A stretch of 30,379 nt of DNA, from positions 1 through 30,379 of the forward strand of contig CAYPAX010000054.1 of the NCBI GenBank assembly GCA_964408735.1. The letters are read 5' to 3'. Below the pieces are notes generated by a model. That model ran no database searches. It was not told the origin of the DNA and saw only the letters and a list, made by a program, of their open reading frames with translations. Positions 1 through 7,741 of the stretch are shown here, in pieces; the stretch's first letter is position 1; the number at the start of each line of letters is the position of its first letter. This stretch comes from UBA7887 sp964408735 (GTDB lineage Bacteria; Pseudomonadota; Alphaproteobacteria; UBA7887). The position numbers were made by a program, and so were the translations under genes.

Positions 1-228
1 ATCCCAGGCGGTGTTCGCCACCACCATCGGGCTGCGCGCAAAAGCGATCGCCACCGCCGTGGTCAGCATGACGTTGGATGTGTTTACCGCCGCGACCCCG
101 AGTCCCAAGAACGGGTCATGGCGGTTCTCCATGGTGCCAACATAATCGAACCCGGCCATCTCGGCGGCCTGTGCCGCGCCCGCAATATCGTTGAGATTGG
201 CCTGCGGCAACGTGGTAAAGACTTTCAC
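1..228 (-). CDS. Luciferase-like flavin-dependent oxidoreductase, N-terminal part (cut by window edge)
   Basis: The first 76 codons are present and the gene runs off the left edge. The N-terminus (MKVFTTLPQANL) and the following segment with ENRHDPFLGL and TAVAIAFARSPM resemble the bacterial luciferase-like (LLM) TIM-barrel monooxygenases, in particular the subgroup annotated as F420-dependent. These enzymes use FMN or F420 to oxidise small organic substrates; the substrate cannot be told from this fragment. I chose the GTG start at 226-228 because a GGAG Shine-Dalgarno sits just upstream and the N-terminus fits the family. The gene is divergent from modA and the two share a 254-bp intergenic region. 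The family call is fairly sure, the cofactor and role are not. Confidence 0.75.
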   Translation of the reverse strand, partial: MKVFTTLPQANLNDIAGAAQAAEMAGFDYVGTMENRHDPFLGLGVAAVNTSNVMLTTAVAIAFARSPMVVANTAWD

Positions 229-313
229 TGCTCCGGGTCTCCTCGCGGTCGTCACGGCTATCTCGGCCGGGCCCCATTGTAGGCCGATGCCTGCGGCGCA
301 CAAATTTTCGAAC

Positions 314-330
314 GCAGGCCACGGGCCTGC
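314..330. repeat. Perfect 7-bp inverted repeat between divergent genes
   Basis: GCAGGCC (314-320) and GGCCTGC (324-330) are separated by three bases. No T-run follows on either strand, so it does not look like a terminator. It could be a dimeric regulator site for the divergent oxidoreductase gene or a simple hairpin in its leader. Function is unassigned. Confidence 0.4.
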
Positions 331-385
331 TGGCCTCGGGGGAGAACGGGCTCCCATCCGCCCCACCGGCCACAGACCCCGATGC

Positions 386-415
386 TTGACAGCTAGCGCT
401 ATATCCGACTATATA
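386..415 (+). promoter_or_regulatory. Predicted sigma-70 promoter of modABC
   Basis: A consensus -35 hexamer TTGACA (386-391) is followed after 18 bp by TATATA (410-415), which predicts a start of transcription near 422 and an untranslated leader of about 60 nt before modA. Nothing else in the 229-482 interval looks like a better promoter. The -10 element lies inside the ModE-like operator. Confidence 0.65.
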
Positions 416-420
416 TATCG
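397..420. promoter_or_regulatory. ModE-type molybdate operator overlapping the modA -10 element
   Basis: CGCTATAT (397-404) and ATATATCG (413-420) form an inverted repeat with one mismatch and an 8-bp centre. Half-sites of the CG(C/T)TATAT type with this spacing are the known ModE/Mop-box architecture upstream of molybdate transport genes in Escherichia coli and Rhodobacter. The box covers the -10 element, so a molybdate-bound ModE would be expected to block transcription. A weaker GTAT-N8-ATAC repeat lies downstream at 428-443. No modE gene is in the window, so the regulator must be encoded elsewhere. Confidence 0.65.
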
Positions 421-482
421 AAGCTCTGTATTCGGGGATATACGACGGTCTTGAAGCGTCCGATCGCCGCTGGAGAGATCTG

Positions 483-1271
483 ATGTGCCGTTCCCTGAGT
501 CCTTCCGACCGTGCACCCTTCCGCCTGATCGGCGCGAGGGTGTGCGTCGTTCTGTGGCTGCTGGGCTGGATTTCGCCGGTGCAGGCCGAGCCGGTGCTGG
601 TGTTCGCCGCCGCCAGCACGCGCGACGCGGTGCTCGAGGCGATCGAGGCCCATGGCGGCGATGTGGTGGCCTCCTTTGCGGCCAGCTCGACCCTGGCGCG
701 GCAGATCGAGAACGGCGCGCCTGCCGCCCTGTTCCTCTCCGCCAACGCGGCCTGGATGGATCGCCTCGAGGCCCTCGGCCTGCTGCAGGCGGGCTCGCGA
801 CAGGACCGGCTCGGCAATCGCCTGGCGCTGCTGGCGTCGCCCGACACCGCGCCACCGCATGCGCCCATCGAGCCCGGCTTTCCGCTCGCCGACTGGCTTG
901 GCGACGGCAGGCTGGCGCTTGCCGATCCCGACCACGTGCCGGCCGGCCGCTATGCCCGCGCCGCCCTCGAAAACCTGGGGGTATGGCAGACGGTGGCGCG
1001 GTCGAGCGTGCGCGCGCCCCATGTGCGCGCCGCCCTGGCCCTGATCGAGCGCGGCGAGACACCGCTCGGCATCGTCTATGAGAGCGACGTGCGCGTTTGC
1101 CCCAGCTGCCGGGTGGTGGGCATCCTGCCCGCCGACAGCCACCCACCGATCCGCTATCCCCTGGCGCTTATCGCGGACCAGGCCGGCGAGGCCGCGCACG
1201 CCTTCCACGCCTTCCTCCTGAGTGAGACCGCGGCCGGAATATTCCGCCGCCACGGCTTCACGGTGCGATGA
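483..1271 (+). CDS. modA: Molybdate ABC transporter, periplasmic substrate-binding protein
   Basis: This 262-residue protein captures molybdate or tungstate in the periplasm and delivers it to ModBC. A signal peptide covers about residues 1-35 (hydrophobic core 20-31, likely cleavage after VQA). The mature part begins with the ModA-type segment VFAAAST, followed by FAASSTLARQIENGAPA; S45 and S68/S69 sit where the oxyanion-binding serines are expected, and Y199 in GIVYESDV matches the conserved tyrosine. DSHPPIRYP near residues 218-226 is also typical. The ATG at 483 follows a GGAGAG ribosome-binding site, and the stop overlaps the modB start (ATGA). Unusual: a CPSC motif (C206, C209) where relatives normally have no cysteine pair. 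Regulation is probably by ModE. Confidence 0.93.
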   Translation: MCRSLSPSDRAPFRLIGARVCVVLWLLGWISPVQAEPVLVFAAASTRDAVLEAIEAHGGDVVASFAASSTLARQIENGAPAALFLSANAAWMDRLEALGLLQAGSRQDRLGNRLALLASPDTAPPHAPIEPGFPLADWLGDGRLALADPDHVPAGRYARAALENLGVWQTVARSSVRAPHVRAALALIERGETPLGIVYESDVRVCPSCRVVGILPADSHPPIRYPLALIADQAGEAAHAFHAFLLSETAAGIFRRHGFTVR

Positions 1272-1963
1272 GCGTCGTGCTCAGCCCCGAGGAATGGCAG
1301 GCCATACGGCTCAGCCTGCAGGTGGCCTTCTGGAGTGTCGGCATCAGCCTGCCGCTGGGCATTCTGATGGCCTGGCTGCTGGCCCGGCGCAGCTTCCCCG
1401 GCAAGACCCTGCTCGACGGCATCATTCATCTGCCGCTGGTGCTGCCGCCGGTGGTGGTGGGCTATGCCCTGCTGGTGCTGTTCGGCCGCAAGGGTGCTCT
1501 CGGTGCGCCGCTGCATGATTGGTTCGGCGTGACGATCGCGTTTACCTGGCAGGGCGCGGCGGTAGCGGCGGCGGTGATGGGCTTTCCCTTGATGGTACGC
1601 GCCATCCGCCTGTCGCTGGAGACCATGGATCGCGGCCTGGAGGATGCGGCGCGCACCCTCGGCGCCGGCCGCGTCGCGGTCTTCCGCACCGTCACCCTGC
1701 CGCTGATCGCCCCCGGCGTGCTGACCGGCGTCATTCTCGCCTTCGCCCGCAGCCTGGGAGAATTCGGCGCCACCATCACTTTCGTCTCCAACATTCCCGG
1801 CGAGACCCGCACCCTGCCCATCGCGCTCTACACCTATACCCAAGTGCCGGGCGGCGATGCCCAGGCGCTGCGGCTGGCGGCCATTGCGGTGGTGCTGGCG
1901 CTGGCGGCGCTGCTGGGCTCGGAAATCCTGGCGCGCCGCGTGCGCGCGCGCCTCGGGCACTGA
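1268..1963 (+). CDS. modB: Molybdate ABC transporter permease
   Basis: This 231-residue inner-membrane permease forms the channel of the molybdate importer. About five hydrophobic spans can be seen (roughly residues 13-38, 52-73, 92-112, 144-165, 202-223). The cytoplasmic EAA loop that docks on the ATPase is residues 125-133 (EDAARTLGA), and the following RSLGEFGATI is a ModB hallmark. Length is usual for the family. The start overlaps the modA stop by four bases (ATGA), implying translational coupling, and modC begins four bases after the stop. The order modA-modB-modC is the standard one. Confidence 0.95.
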   Translation: MSVVLSPEEWQAIRLSLQVAFWSVGISLPLGILMAWLLARRSFPGKTLLDGIIHLPLVLPPVVVGYALLVLFGRKGALGAPLHDWFGVTIAFTWQGAAVAAAVMGFPLMVRAIRLSLETMDRGLEDAARTLGAGRVAVFRTVTLPLIAPGVLTGVILAFARSLGEFGATITFVSNIPGETRTLPIALYTYTQVPGGDAQALRLAAIAVVLALAALLGSEILARRVRARLGH

Positions 1964-1967
1964 CGCC

Positions 1968-3053
1968 ATGCTCGAGCTCGACATCGCACATCGCCTGGGC
2001 GACTTTGCACTCGACGCCAGCCTATCGGTTGCCGAGCCCGGCATCACCGCCATATTCGGCCGCTCGGGCTCGGGCAAGAGTACCCTGCTCAACATGATCG
2101 CCGGCCTGCTGCGGCCCGATGCGGGGCGCATCGCCGTCGATGGGCGGGTGCTGTTCGACGCAGAGGCGGGTATCGACATGCCGCCGGAGCGGCGCCGCCT
2201 CGGCTATGTCTTCCAGGATGCCCGGCTGTTCCCGCACATGACCGTGCGCGACAATCTCGACTACGGCAGGCGCCGGGTGCCGCCCGCGCGCCGTCATGTG
2301 GCCTTCGACCAGGTGCTGGCCCTGCTCGACATCGCGCCTCTGCTGGAGCGTCGCCCGGCCAGGCTCTCAGGCGGCGAGAAACAGCGTGTGGCCATCGGCC
2401 GCGCCCTGCTCGCAAGCCCCGGCCTGCTGCTCATGGACGAGCCCCTGGCCTCCCTCGATGCCCCGCGCAAGGCCGAGATACTGCCTTTCGTCGAGCGCCT
2501 GCACGGCGAGCTGTCGACGCCCATCGTCTATGTCAGCCACGCCGTCGACGAGGTGCTGCGGCTGGCCGATACCATCGCCGTGATGGACGCGGGCCGCGTG
2601 CGCGCCTATGGCGAGGTGGAGGCGATCACCAGCCGCCCCGACCTCGCCGACGCCGGCTTCGGCGATGTCGGCACGGTGATCGCGGCGCGCATCGTCGCCC
2701 ATGATGCGGATAGCGGCATCAGCGAGCTTGAGACCCCCGCCGGAAACTTGCGCATCGGCCGCCTCGACGCAGCCGTCGGCGCCACCGTGCGCCTGCGCCT
2801 GCGCGCCCGCGATGTCGCCCTGGCGCTCGATCCGCCCCAGCGCATGAGCGTGCTCAACGTCTTCAACGGCACCATCGCCGCCATCGAGCCCCGCGCCGAA
2901 GGCATCGTCGACGTGGCGGTGGAGATCGCACCGGGCATGCGCCTGTGGTCCGAGGTCACCCGCCTGGCGCTCAGCAATCTCGGCCTCTCCCCCGGCAGCC
3001 ACGTCCACACCCTGATCAAGAGCGTCGCCATCGAACGCTACCCACGGGCTTGA
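1968..3053 (+). CDS. modC: Molybdate ABC transporter ATP-binding protein
   Basis: This 361-residue ATPase energises ModB. Motifs in order: Walker A GRSGSGKST (31-39), Q-loop Q83, ABC signature LSGGEKQ (133-139), Walker B LLLMDEP (153-159), switch histidine H191 in YVSHA. A C-terminal molybdate-binding (Mop/TOBE) domain begins near residue 292 (MSVLNVFNG) and runs to the end; in characterised ModC proteins this domain senses oxyanion and can inhibit transport. The frame is open further upstream, but the ATG at 1968 gives the normal ModC N-terminus and sits right behind modB. Last gene of the operon; the next gene has its own strong ribosome-binding site 41 bp later. Confidence 0.95.
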   Translation: MLELDIAHRLGDFALDASLSVAEPGITAIFGRSGSGKSTLLNMIAGLLRPDAGRIAVDGRVLFDAEAGIDMPPERRRLGYVFQDARLFPHMTVRDNLDYGRRRVPPARRHVAFDQVLALLDIAPLLERRPARLSGGEKQRVAIGRALLASPGLLLMDEPLASLDAPRKAEILPFVERLHGELSTPIVYVSHAVDEVLRLADTIAVMDAGRVRAYGEVEAITSRPDLADAGFGDVGTVIAARIVAHDADSGISELETPAGNLRIGRLDAAVGATVRLRLRARDVALALDPPQRMSVLNVFNGTIAAIEPRAEGIVDVAVEIAPGMRLWSEVTRLALSNLGLSPGSHVHTLIKSVAIERYPRA

Positions 3054-3094
3054 TGCTCGGATAGATTGGCGCCGTATCCAACGGAGGGTTCCAC

Positions 3095-4783
3095 GTGTCC
3101 GAGATGCCGGCGCCGCGCACGGGTGGCGAAGTCCTGATCGATGCCTTGCGGCAACATGACGTAGACCATGTCTTCGGCGTGCCCGGCGAGAGCTACCTGG
3201 CGGCGCTCGACGCGCTCTATGGCGCACGCAACCGCATCCGCATGATCACCTGCCGCCAGGAGGGTGGCGCGGCCTTCATGGCCGAAGCCTACGGCAAGCT
3301 CACGGGCAAGCCCGGCATCTGCTTCGTCACCCGCGGCCCCGGCGCCTGCAATGCTGCCATCGGCGTGCACGCGGCGATGCAGGATTCGACGCCGCTGCTG
3401 CTCTTCGTCGGCCAGGTGGCGCGCGAGGCCATGGGCCGCGAAGGCTTCCAGGAGATCGACTACCGGCAGATGTTCGCAGCCCCGATTTCCAAGCTGGCGC
3501 TGCAGATCGACGATGCCGCGAGGATCCCTGAGATCATTCACCACGCCTTCCGCACCGCCACCTCGGGGCGCGCCGGGCCGGTGGTCATCGCGCTCCCCGA
3601 AGACATGCTGTGCGACACCGTGCAGGTCGCCGACGGCCTGCCGGCGGCGCCCGTGCATGCCTATCCCTCGCCGACGGCGATGGCGGAGCTGCGCGACAAG
3701 CTGGCCGCCGCCGAGCGCCCGCTGCTGATCCTCGGCGGCGGCGGCTGGCATGGCGCCACCGCCGACATCGCCGCCTTCGCCGAGGCCAACGGCCTGCCGG
3801 TCGCGGTCTCCTTCCGCCGCCAGGACCTGTTCGACAATACCCACCCGCTCTATGCCGGCGACCTTTCGACCAGCGTCGACCCCAGGCTCGTCGCCCGCCT
3901 TAAAGATGCCGACCTGCTGCTGGTGGTCGGCGCCCGGCTCGGCGAGATGACCACGCGGGGCTACACCGCGATTCAACAGCCGGTGCCGGCGCAGACCCTG
4001 ATTCACGTCTATCCGCAAGCCGAGGAGTTGGGTCACGTCTTCCAGCCCGATCTCGCCATCACCGCCGGCATGGCCGAGTTCGCCGACGCAGGCCGCGCCA
4101 TGGAGCCGGTCGACGGCGCCCGCTGGCGCGACTGGGCCGAGGCCGCGCACGCCGACCACGAGGCCAACCGCGAGCCCGACACGCTGCCCGGCGAGGTCGA
4201 CATGGCGGCGGTCATGGCGCACTTGAGCGAGGTCATGCCCGAGGACACGGTGATCACCATCGATGCCGGCAATTTCTCCGGCTGGCCGCAGCGCTTCTGG
4301 CGCTTCCGCCGGCACGCCAGCGAACTGGCGCCGACCCTCGGCTCCATGGGCTACAGCGTGCCGGCCGCCGTCTCCGCGGCCATATGCGCGCCTGAGCGCG
4401 AGGCGATCGCTTTCGTCGGCGATGGCGGTTTCCTGATGAGCGGCCAGGAGCTTGCCACCGCCGTGCACCACAAGGCACGGCCCATCATCATGCTCATCAA
4501 CAACGGCGTCTACGGCACCATCCGCATGCATCAGGAGCGCGACTATCCCGACCGTCCCATCGCCACCGATCTGAGCAACCCGGATTTCGCCGCCCTCGCC
4601 CGCGCCTATGGCGCCCATGGCGAGGTGGTCGAGCGCACGGCGGACTTCGCGCCGGCGCTGGCCCGCGCCCGTGCAGCCGGTACCGCAGCCGTCATAGAAA
4701 TCCGCCTGGAGCCCGAGGTCATCACCACGCGCACCACTTTGTCCTCGATCCGCAACGCGGCGCGCAAGCGCGCCAACGAATAG
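3095..4783 (+). CDS. Thiamine-diphosphate-dependent enzyme, acetolactate synthase-like
   Basis: This 562-residue protein has the three-domain layout of the pyruvate-oxidase/acetolactate-synthase family (COG0028): an N-terminal pyrimidine-binding domain with the catalytic glutamate E56 in RQEGGAAF, a central Rossmann-like domain, and a C-terminal pyrophosphate-binding domain with GDG at 442-444 and the metal-ligating NN at 469-470. Such enzymes decarboxylate 2-keto acids and join or transfer the resulting carbanion. No regulatory small subunit (ilvN) is adjacent, and the gene sits with an unrelated dehydrogenase, so a catabolic or specialised role is as likely as branched-chain amino acid synthesis. 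The GTG start at 3095 is chosen because ACGGAGGG lies just upstream. The fold and cofactor are sure, the substrate is not. Confidence 0.85.
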   Translation: MSEMPAPRTGGEVLIDALRQHDVDHVFGVPGESYLAALDALYGARNRIRMITCRQEGGAAFMAEAYGKLTGKPGICFVTRGPGACNAAIGVHAAMQDSTPLLLFVGQVAREAMGREGFQEIDYRQMFAAPISKLALQIDDAARIPEIIHHAFRTATSGRAGPVVIALPEDMLCDTVQVADGLPAAPVHAYPSPTAMAELRDKLAAAERPLLILGGGGWHGATADIAAFAEANGLPVAVSFRRQDLFDNTHPLYAGDLSTSVDPRLVARLKDADLLLVVGARLGEMTTRGYTAIQQPVPAQTLIHVYPQAEELGHVFQPDLAITAGMAEFADAGRAMEPVDGARWRDWAEAAHADHEANREPDTLPGEVDMAAVMAHLSEVMPEDTVITIDAGNFSGWPQRFWRFRRHASELAPTLGSMGYSVPAAVSAAICAPEREAIAFVGDGGFLMSGQELATAVHHKARPIIMLINNGVYGTIRMHQERDYPDRPIATDLSNPDFAALARAYGAHGEVVERTADFAPALARARAAGTAAVIEIRLEPEVITTRTTLSSIRNAARKRANE

Positions 4784-4795
4784 CAGGCGAGCGCC

Positions 4796-5230
4796 ATGGC
4801 AGAACCCATTCCCCGCCGACGCGATTACGGCCCTCGCGGCTGCCTGCTGACTCTGGCCGCCATGGCCGCGATCGTGCTCGTGCTCGAATTCGCCATCGGC
4901 TGGTCGGACCGGCTCGGCCCGGGTGTCGAGCGCATCCAGGCGGTCTCCAACGTGATGATCCGCCGCCAGCTCATCGAAGAAGGCGTCGAGGTCGTGACCG
5001 TGCGCGGCATTCACCCGCGGCGCACCCGCTTCACCTTGTATACCGAGCGCTGGGCGGTCGAAGGCGACGTCATCCTGGCCGGCCCGGAAGCCAGGCGCGT
5101 GCCCTACCTTGCCCTGGTCCACATGACCTGCAGCGATTCGATCGACCGCAGGTGCTGGACCCTGGAGCAGCTCACCTACGGCACCCGCATCATGCGCCTC
5201 GAAGGCGAGGCCGGATCCGTCATCAACTAG
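4796..5230 (+). CDS. Small single-span membrane protein of unknown function
   Basis: I do not recognise this 144-residue protein. A basic N-terminus (RRRDYGPR) is followed by one hydrophobic segment at about residues 16-35, so a type II or anchored topology with the C-terminal 105 residues outside the cytoplasm is plausible. The soluble part has two cysteines (in MTCSDS and RRCWTLEQ) that could form a disulfide in the periplasm. It starts 12 bp after the TPP enzyme and the SDR gene follows 26 bp later, so the three genes are probably co-transcribed. Base composition matches its neighbours. The reading frame is convincing, the function is open. Confidence 0.7.
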   Translation: MAEPIPRRRDYGPRGCLLTLAAMAAIVLVLEFAIGWSDRLGPGVERIQAVSNVMIRRQLIEEGVEVVTVRGIHPRRTRFTLYTERWAVEGDVILAGPEARRVPYLALVHMTCSDSIDRRCWTLEQLTYGTRIMRLEGEAGSVIN

Positions 5231-5256
5231 AAAACGAGATCAAGGAACGAACACGA

Positions 5257-6024
5257 ATGTCTTTGAGCGACTACCGAACCGCCATAGTTACCGGCGCCTC
5301 CAGCGGCATCGGCGAAGGCCTGGTGCGCGCCCTGCGCGCCCGCGATATCGAAGTGACCGCCGTGGCGCGCCGCGCCGACGCTTTACAGGCCCTGGCCGAC
5401 GAGACCGGCTGCGAGCCCCTGCCTCTCGACCTGCGCGACAGCAAGGCGCTGCGCGCCGCCTTGGCGACGCGGCAAGCGGACATCCTGGTCAACAATGCCG
5501 GGGTGGGCCGCGGCATGGAGGGCATGCTCGAAACCGACCCGGACGACATCGACGAGATCACCGAGATCAACCTCACCGCGGTGCTGCATTGCTTCCGCGC
5601 CCTGGTGCCGGGCATGGTCGAGCGCAGCCTGGGCCACGTCGTCAACATCAGCTCGGTGGCGGGCCTATACCCCTTGCGCGCGCCGCTCTACGGCGCCACC
5701 AAGGGCGGCGTGCATCTGATGTCGCAGAACATGCGCGTTGAGCTTGTGGGCAGCGGCGTGCGGGTGACCGAGATCTGCCCCGGCCGCGTTCGCACGCCGT
5801 TTTTCGAGGCCAACTGGCAGGATCAGGAGCGCGCGCGCTCGTTCGTCGACGGCCACGAGCTGCTCGAGATCGAGGATATCGTCGATGCCGCGCTCTACGC
5901 CCTCGAGACACCTTCCCGCGTCAATGTCGCGACCATAGAGATCATGCCCGTCGAACAAGCCGTCGGCGGGCTGACCATTCGCAAGCGCGCCGAGGCGCGG
6001 GCCGCCCAGGCGAAATCGGGCTAG
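5257..6024 (+). CDS. Short-chain dehydrogenase/reductase, classical SDR
   Basis: This 255-residue NAD(P)-dependent oxidoreductase has a complete classical SDR set: nucleotide-binding TGASSGIG (12-19), NNAG (79-82), and the catalytic residues N105, S132, Y145 and K149 (YGATK). R38/R39 after the second beta strand suggest a preference for NADP. The sequence resembles the YdfG/serine 3-dehydrogenase-like group (PGRVRTPFF), but the substrate cannot be fixed from sequence. The frame stays open upstream into the preceding gene; the ATG at 5257 is chosen because it gives the normal N-terminus and is preceded by AAGGA. Last gene of the probable 3095-6024 operon. Confidence 0.88.
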   Translation: MSLSDYRTAIVTGASSGIGEGLVRALRARDIEVTAVARRADALQALADETGCEPLPLDLRDSKALRAALATRQADILVNNAGVGRGMEGMLETDPDDIDEITEINLTAVLHCFRALVPGMVERSLGHVVNISSVAGLYPLRAPLYGATKGGVHLMSQNMRVELVGSGVRVTEICPGRVRTPFFEANWQDQERARSFVDGHELLEIEDIVDAALYALETPSRVNVATIEIMPVEQAVGGLTIRKRAEARAAQAKSG

Positions 6025-6145
6025 ATCGCCTTTGGTTATCGTCGAAGCGCGCAAGGAGCGCCTTGTGTCGATGGTGAGCGATGGCACATCCACTCAGGGC
6101 GCGGGCCGCCCAAGTCGTGACGCGCAATACAAGTAAGTGCCCGCG

Positions 6146-6439
6146 CTAGACGCCGGTCTCGTCGAAGCGACGCACCACGGGAGGGCCGGCAAGCAGGGCG
6201 ACGATCTGGTCGACGACGCCGGTCTCGGTGCGCCAGCCCATATATTTGCCGTGGTCGTCGGCGGTCTCCCAACGCTCGTACACCACGATCTCGTCCGGCG
6301 TCTCCATGTTGCGCAGGGTATCGATGCTGATACAGCCGGCATAGGCCCGCGTATCCGCCAGAATGCTGCCGAAAAAGGCCAACAGCTCGTCGCCGCCGCC
6401 GGGCTTCGCCGTGGTCTCGAGTATCACCGTAACCGCCAT
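6146..6439 (-). CDS. Antibiotic biosynthesis monooxygenase (ABM) fold protein
   Basis: This 97-residue protein has the dimeric ferredoxin-like ABM fold found in YgiN-type quinol monooxygenases and heme-degrading enzymes. Recognisable parts are VILETTAKPGG at the N-terminus, the segment around SIDTLRN and the strand EIVVYERWET, typical of the family. The longer open frame upstream is ignored because GGAGG lies correctly before the ATG at 6437-6439. It is convergent with the SDR gene and divergent from the enolase-superfamily gene. No specific substrate can be inferred; members act on quinones, polyketides or simply protect against reactive metabolites. Confidence 0.8.
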   Translation of the reverse strand: MAVTVILETTAKPGGGDELLAFFGSILADTRAYAGCISIDTLRNMETPDEIVVYERWETADDHGKYMGWRTETGVVDQIVALLAGPPVVRRFDETGV

Positions 6440-6590
6440 GTCTTTCCTCCCAGGAATCGCTGCGCCGTTGATTCGGCGTCGGCGCGGACCATAGCAACAG
6501 GACATCACGCGTGTAAGCCCGCATATACGCTCCCTGGCGCAAATGTGATTGCCGCCTATACTGCCCGCCAAATCAAAGCAGGAGCCCGCC

Positions 6591-7682
6591 ATGAAGATCA
6601 CCACCGTCGAGGCCATACCCCTTCGCTACCCCTTCCGCCACGGCGGCCCGCCGTCGGGCTGGGGCGGCCAGGCCTGGACCGAATTGACCACCCTGCTGGT
6701 CAAGGTCGAGACCGACGAGGGCATCACCGGCTGGGGCGAGGCCTTCGGCTACAACGCCATCCCCGCCACCAAGACGGCGCTGGAGACCATGGTGGTGCCG
6801 AACGTCATCGGCCGCGACCCCTTGCGCATCTCCGAGCTGATGAGCGAGCTGCAGCTGTCGCTGCATCTGTTCGGCCGCTACGGCGTTCCCATCTTCGCCA
6901 TGTCGGGCCTCGACATCGCGCTCTGGGATATCGCCGGCAAGGCCGCGGGCGTGCCCCTGCACCGGCTCATCGGCGGGCTCTCGCGCGACAGCGTGCCGAC
7001 CTATGCCAGCCTACTCAAATACCAGGACACAGGCATCGTCTCCGACCTCTGCTCGGAAGCGCTCGACAAGGGCTATCGCCTGATCAAGCTGCACGAAAGC
7101 ACCGTGCCCGAGGTGGCGGCGGCGCGCCAGACGGTCGGCGAGGAGATCCCCATCATGCTCGACGTCAACTGCGTCTGGAGCCCCAAGGAGGGCCGGCAGA
7201 TGGCCGAGGCCTTGTTCGAATACGACCTGCATTGGCTGGAGGAGCCGATCTGGCCGCCGGAGAACTTCGACGGCCTCGCAAACTTGCGCGCCGAAAGCGG
7301 CACCCGCATCGCGGCCGGCGAAAACGCCTGCACCGCCTGGCAGTTCCAGGCCATGTTCGACGCCCAAGCCGTCGACTACGCCCAGCCCAGCGTCACCAAG
7401 GTCGGCGGCATCACCGAGTTCCTCAAAGTGGCGACGCTCGCCGAGACCGCCAACGTCTCCGTCGCCCCCCACTCGCCCTATTTCGGCCCCGGCTTCCTCG
7501 CCACCCTGCAACTGCTCTCGACCCTGCCCGCCATCGAGGCCATCGAGCGCTTCTACGTCGAAATCGACGAAGACCTCTACGCCGGCGCGCTTACGCCTGT
7601 GGACGGCAAAATTGCAGTGCCCACCGGCCCCGGCCTGGGCCTGGAGCCGGATGCGGCCTTCATCGCGAAGTATCGGGAGTAG
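6591..7682 (+). CDS. Mandelate racemase/muconate lactonizing enzyme family (enolase superfamily) protein
   Basis: This 363-residue enzyme belongs to the enolase superfamily, which abstracts an alpha proton next to a carboxylate using a metal-bound enolate; many members are acid-sugar dehydratases or racemases. The N-terminal capping domain is followed by a barrel with metal ligands D191 (LDVNC), E217/E218 (LEEP) and E244 (GEN). The base on the second strand is K166 in a K-x-H arrangement (K166, H168) rather than the common K-x-K, and H294 in APHSP is the likely opposite-face base of the mandelate-racemase subgroup. The ATG at 6591 follows AGGAG. It stands alone, divergent from the ABM protein. 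Substrate unknown; acid-sugar dehydratase is a reasonable guess. Confidence 0.85.
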   Translation: MKITTVEAIPLRYPFRHGGPPSGWGGQAWTELTTLLVKVETDEGITGWGEAFGYNAIPATKTALETMVVPNVIGRDPLRISELMSELQLSLHLFGRYGVPIFAMSGLDIALWDIAGKAAGVPLHRLIGGLSRDSVPTYASLLKYQDTGIVSDLCSEALDKGYRLIKLHESTVPEVAAARQTVGEEIPIMLDVNCVWSPKEGRQMAEALFEYDLHWLEEPIWPPENFDGLANLRAESGTRIAAGENACTAWQFQAMFDAQAVDYAQPSVTKVGGITEFLKVATLAETANVSVAPHSPYFGPGFLATLQLLSTLPAIEAIERFYVEIDEDLYAGALTPVDGKIAVPTGPGLGLEPDAAFIAKYRE

Positions 7683-7741
7683 GCGCACCGGCGCGACCTA
7701 AGCGCGCACGAATAATCCGGTTGCCGCATTTACAGTAGAGA

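Noticed and set aside
191..454. 87-codon plus-strand frame covering the modA promoter region
   Set aside because: No ribosome-binding site, no recognisable protein features, and it runs through the promoter and ModE-like box.
3038..5122. 694-codon open frame antisense to the TPP enzyme
   Set aside because: Long antisense frames are expected opposite GC-rich genes; this reading has no family features and lies on a well-supported gene.
6052..6065. CAAGG-AGCG-CCTTG hairpin after the SDR gene as a terminator
   Set aside because: Five-base stem and no T-run; too weak to call.
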